From: Druceiella hillmani
Lineage: Eukaryota; Arthropoda; Insecta; Lepidoptera; Hepialidae
Direction: 5' to 3'
Assembly: GCA_039881145.1 (NCBI GenBank)
Contig: JAYKKI010000008.1
Span: 30,300,501-30,364,500, forward strand
DNA length: 64,000 bases
Shown: in pieces, positions 63,769 through 64,000 of the stretch
Numbering within the stretch: position 1 is the first letter of the stretch
Layout: each line of letters opens with the position of its first letter
Translations under genes and position numbers: made by a program
Notes under the pieces: model-generated
The model's database searches: none
What the model saw: only the letters and a program-made list of their open reading frames with translations
What the model was told of the DNA's origin: nothing

Positions 63769-64000
63769 CACACCCAATACTTATCCGGAGTGCGGTTTTT
63801 ACCCGCAGCGGAGATGTCTTCGCAGCTGTTTGCGGTTATTCTTCCGAGCGGCACTGAAGAATGTGCGTAAATATCGTGTGTATGAAAAAGATGACAAATA
63901 ATTATGAATATTATTTTAAAATTTCTGAAAAAGTCATCTTTTACATTTCAAATTAAGTCAAGGAATAACGTCTTTCTTTGTCCGAAACTTATTACCAGAC
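63769..64000 (+). repeat. Dispersed repeat, copy 2 (cut by window end)
   Basis: Direct copy of 22540-22797: starts CACACCCAATACTTATCCGG, shares GATGTCTTCGCAGCTGTTTG and the GATGACAAATAATTATGAAT block, and ends at TTATTACCAGAC at the window edge. A short internal gap relative to copy 1 falls in the AT-rich second half. Confidence 0.85.

Overview
The window looks like an AT-rich insect (arthropod) nuclear chromosome segment. Two spliced protein genes are recognisable, both with canonical GT-AG introns. They are surrounded by decayed insect-type transposons (Tc1, hAT, MULE, P-element, LINE, Gypsy, SINE) and a large satellite array. No rRNA, intact tRNA, CRISPR or bacterial-style operon was seen. 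The exact order is not decidable from the sequence.

Layout. 1-10.4 kb is intergenic: a perfect 72-bp-arm hairpin (396-543), a five-unit minisatellite (1766-2285), a hAT relic (5590-6330), a 34-bp palindrome (7533-7566) and a minus-strand MULE relic with FLYWCH-like and SWIM remnants (7690-9330). 10.47-26.09 kb is a plus-strand tubulin glycylase gene (TTLL3 type) with three confident coding exons, 10771-12016, 15799-16314 and 25310-26085. Its introns hold Tc1 relics, a tRNA-derived SINE fragment, LINE scraps and a 1.95-kb DNA transposon relic with GGGTGGAGCGAAA ends and a TA target duplication. 26.76-44.77 kb is an 18-kb array of 151-164 bp satellite monomers (about 110 copies) with a tandem ~5-kb higher-order duplication. 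46.65-52.19 kb is a minus-strand ARGLU1 gene (five constitutive exons plus a candidate 27-codon cassette/poison exon). 53.3-54.6 kb is a P-element/THAP9-like relic. 56.2-57.3 kb is a nearly complete Tc1-like transposase with two frame breaks. 57.7-62.9 kb is a composite on the minus strand: a LINE (endonuclease, RT, RNase H remnants) interrupted by a truncated Gypsy-type LTR element. A dispersed repeat occurs at 22.54 kb and again at the right end.

How the parts relate. TTLL3 and ARGLU1 are convergent, and the satellite fills the gap between their 3' ends. TTLL3-type enzymes add glycine to tubulin tails in cilia and flagella; ARGLU1 is a nuclear RS-plus-glutamate-rich splicing and transcription co-factor. 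They are neighbours without a visible functional link. The points most worth following are the two-acceptor cassette exon in ARGLU1, the higher-order satellite lodged between two conserved genes, and the transposon family with the IGCDGT and PCHTQA signatures, which I could not place in a named superfamily.
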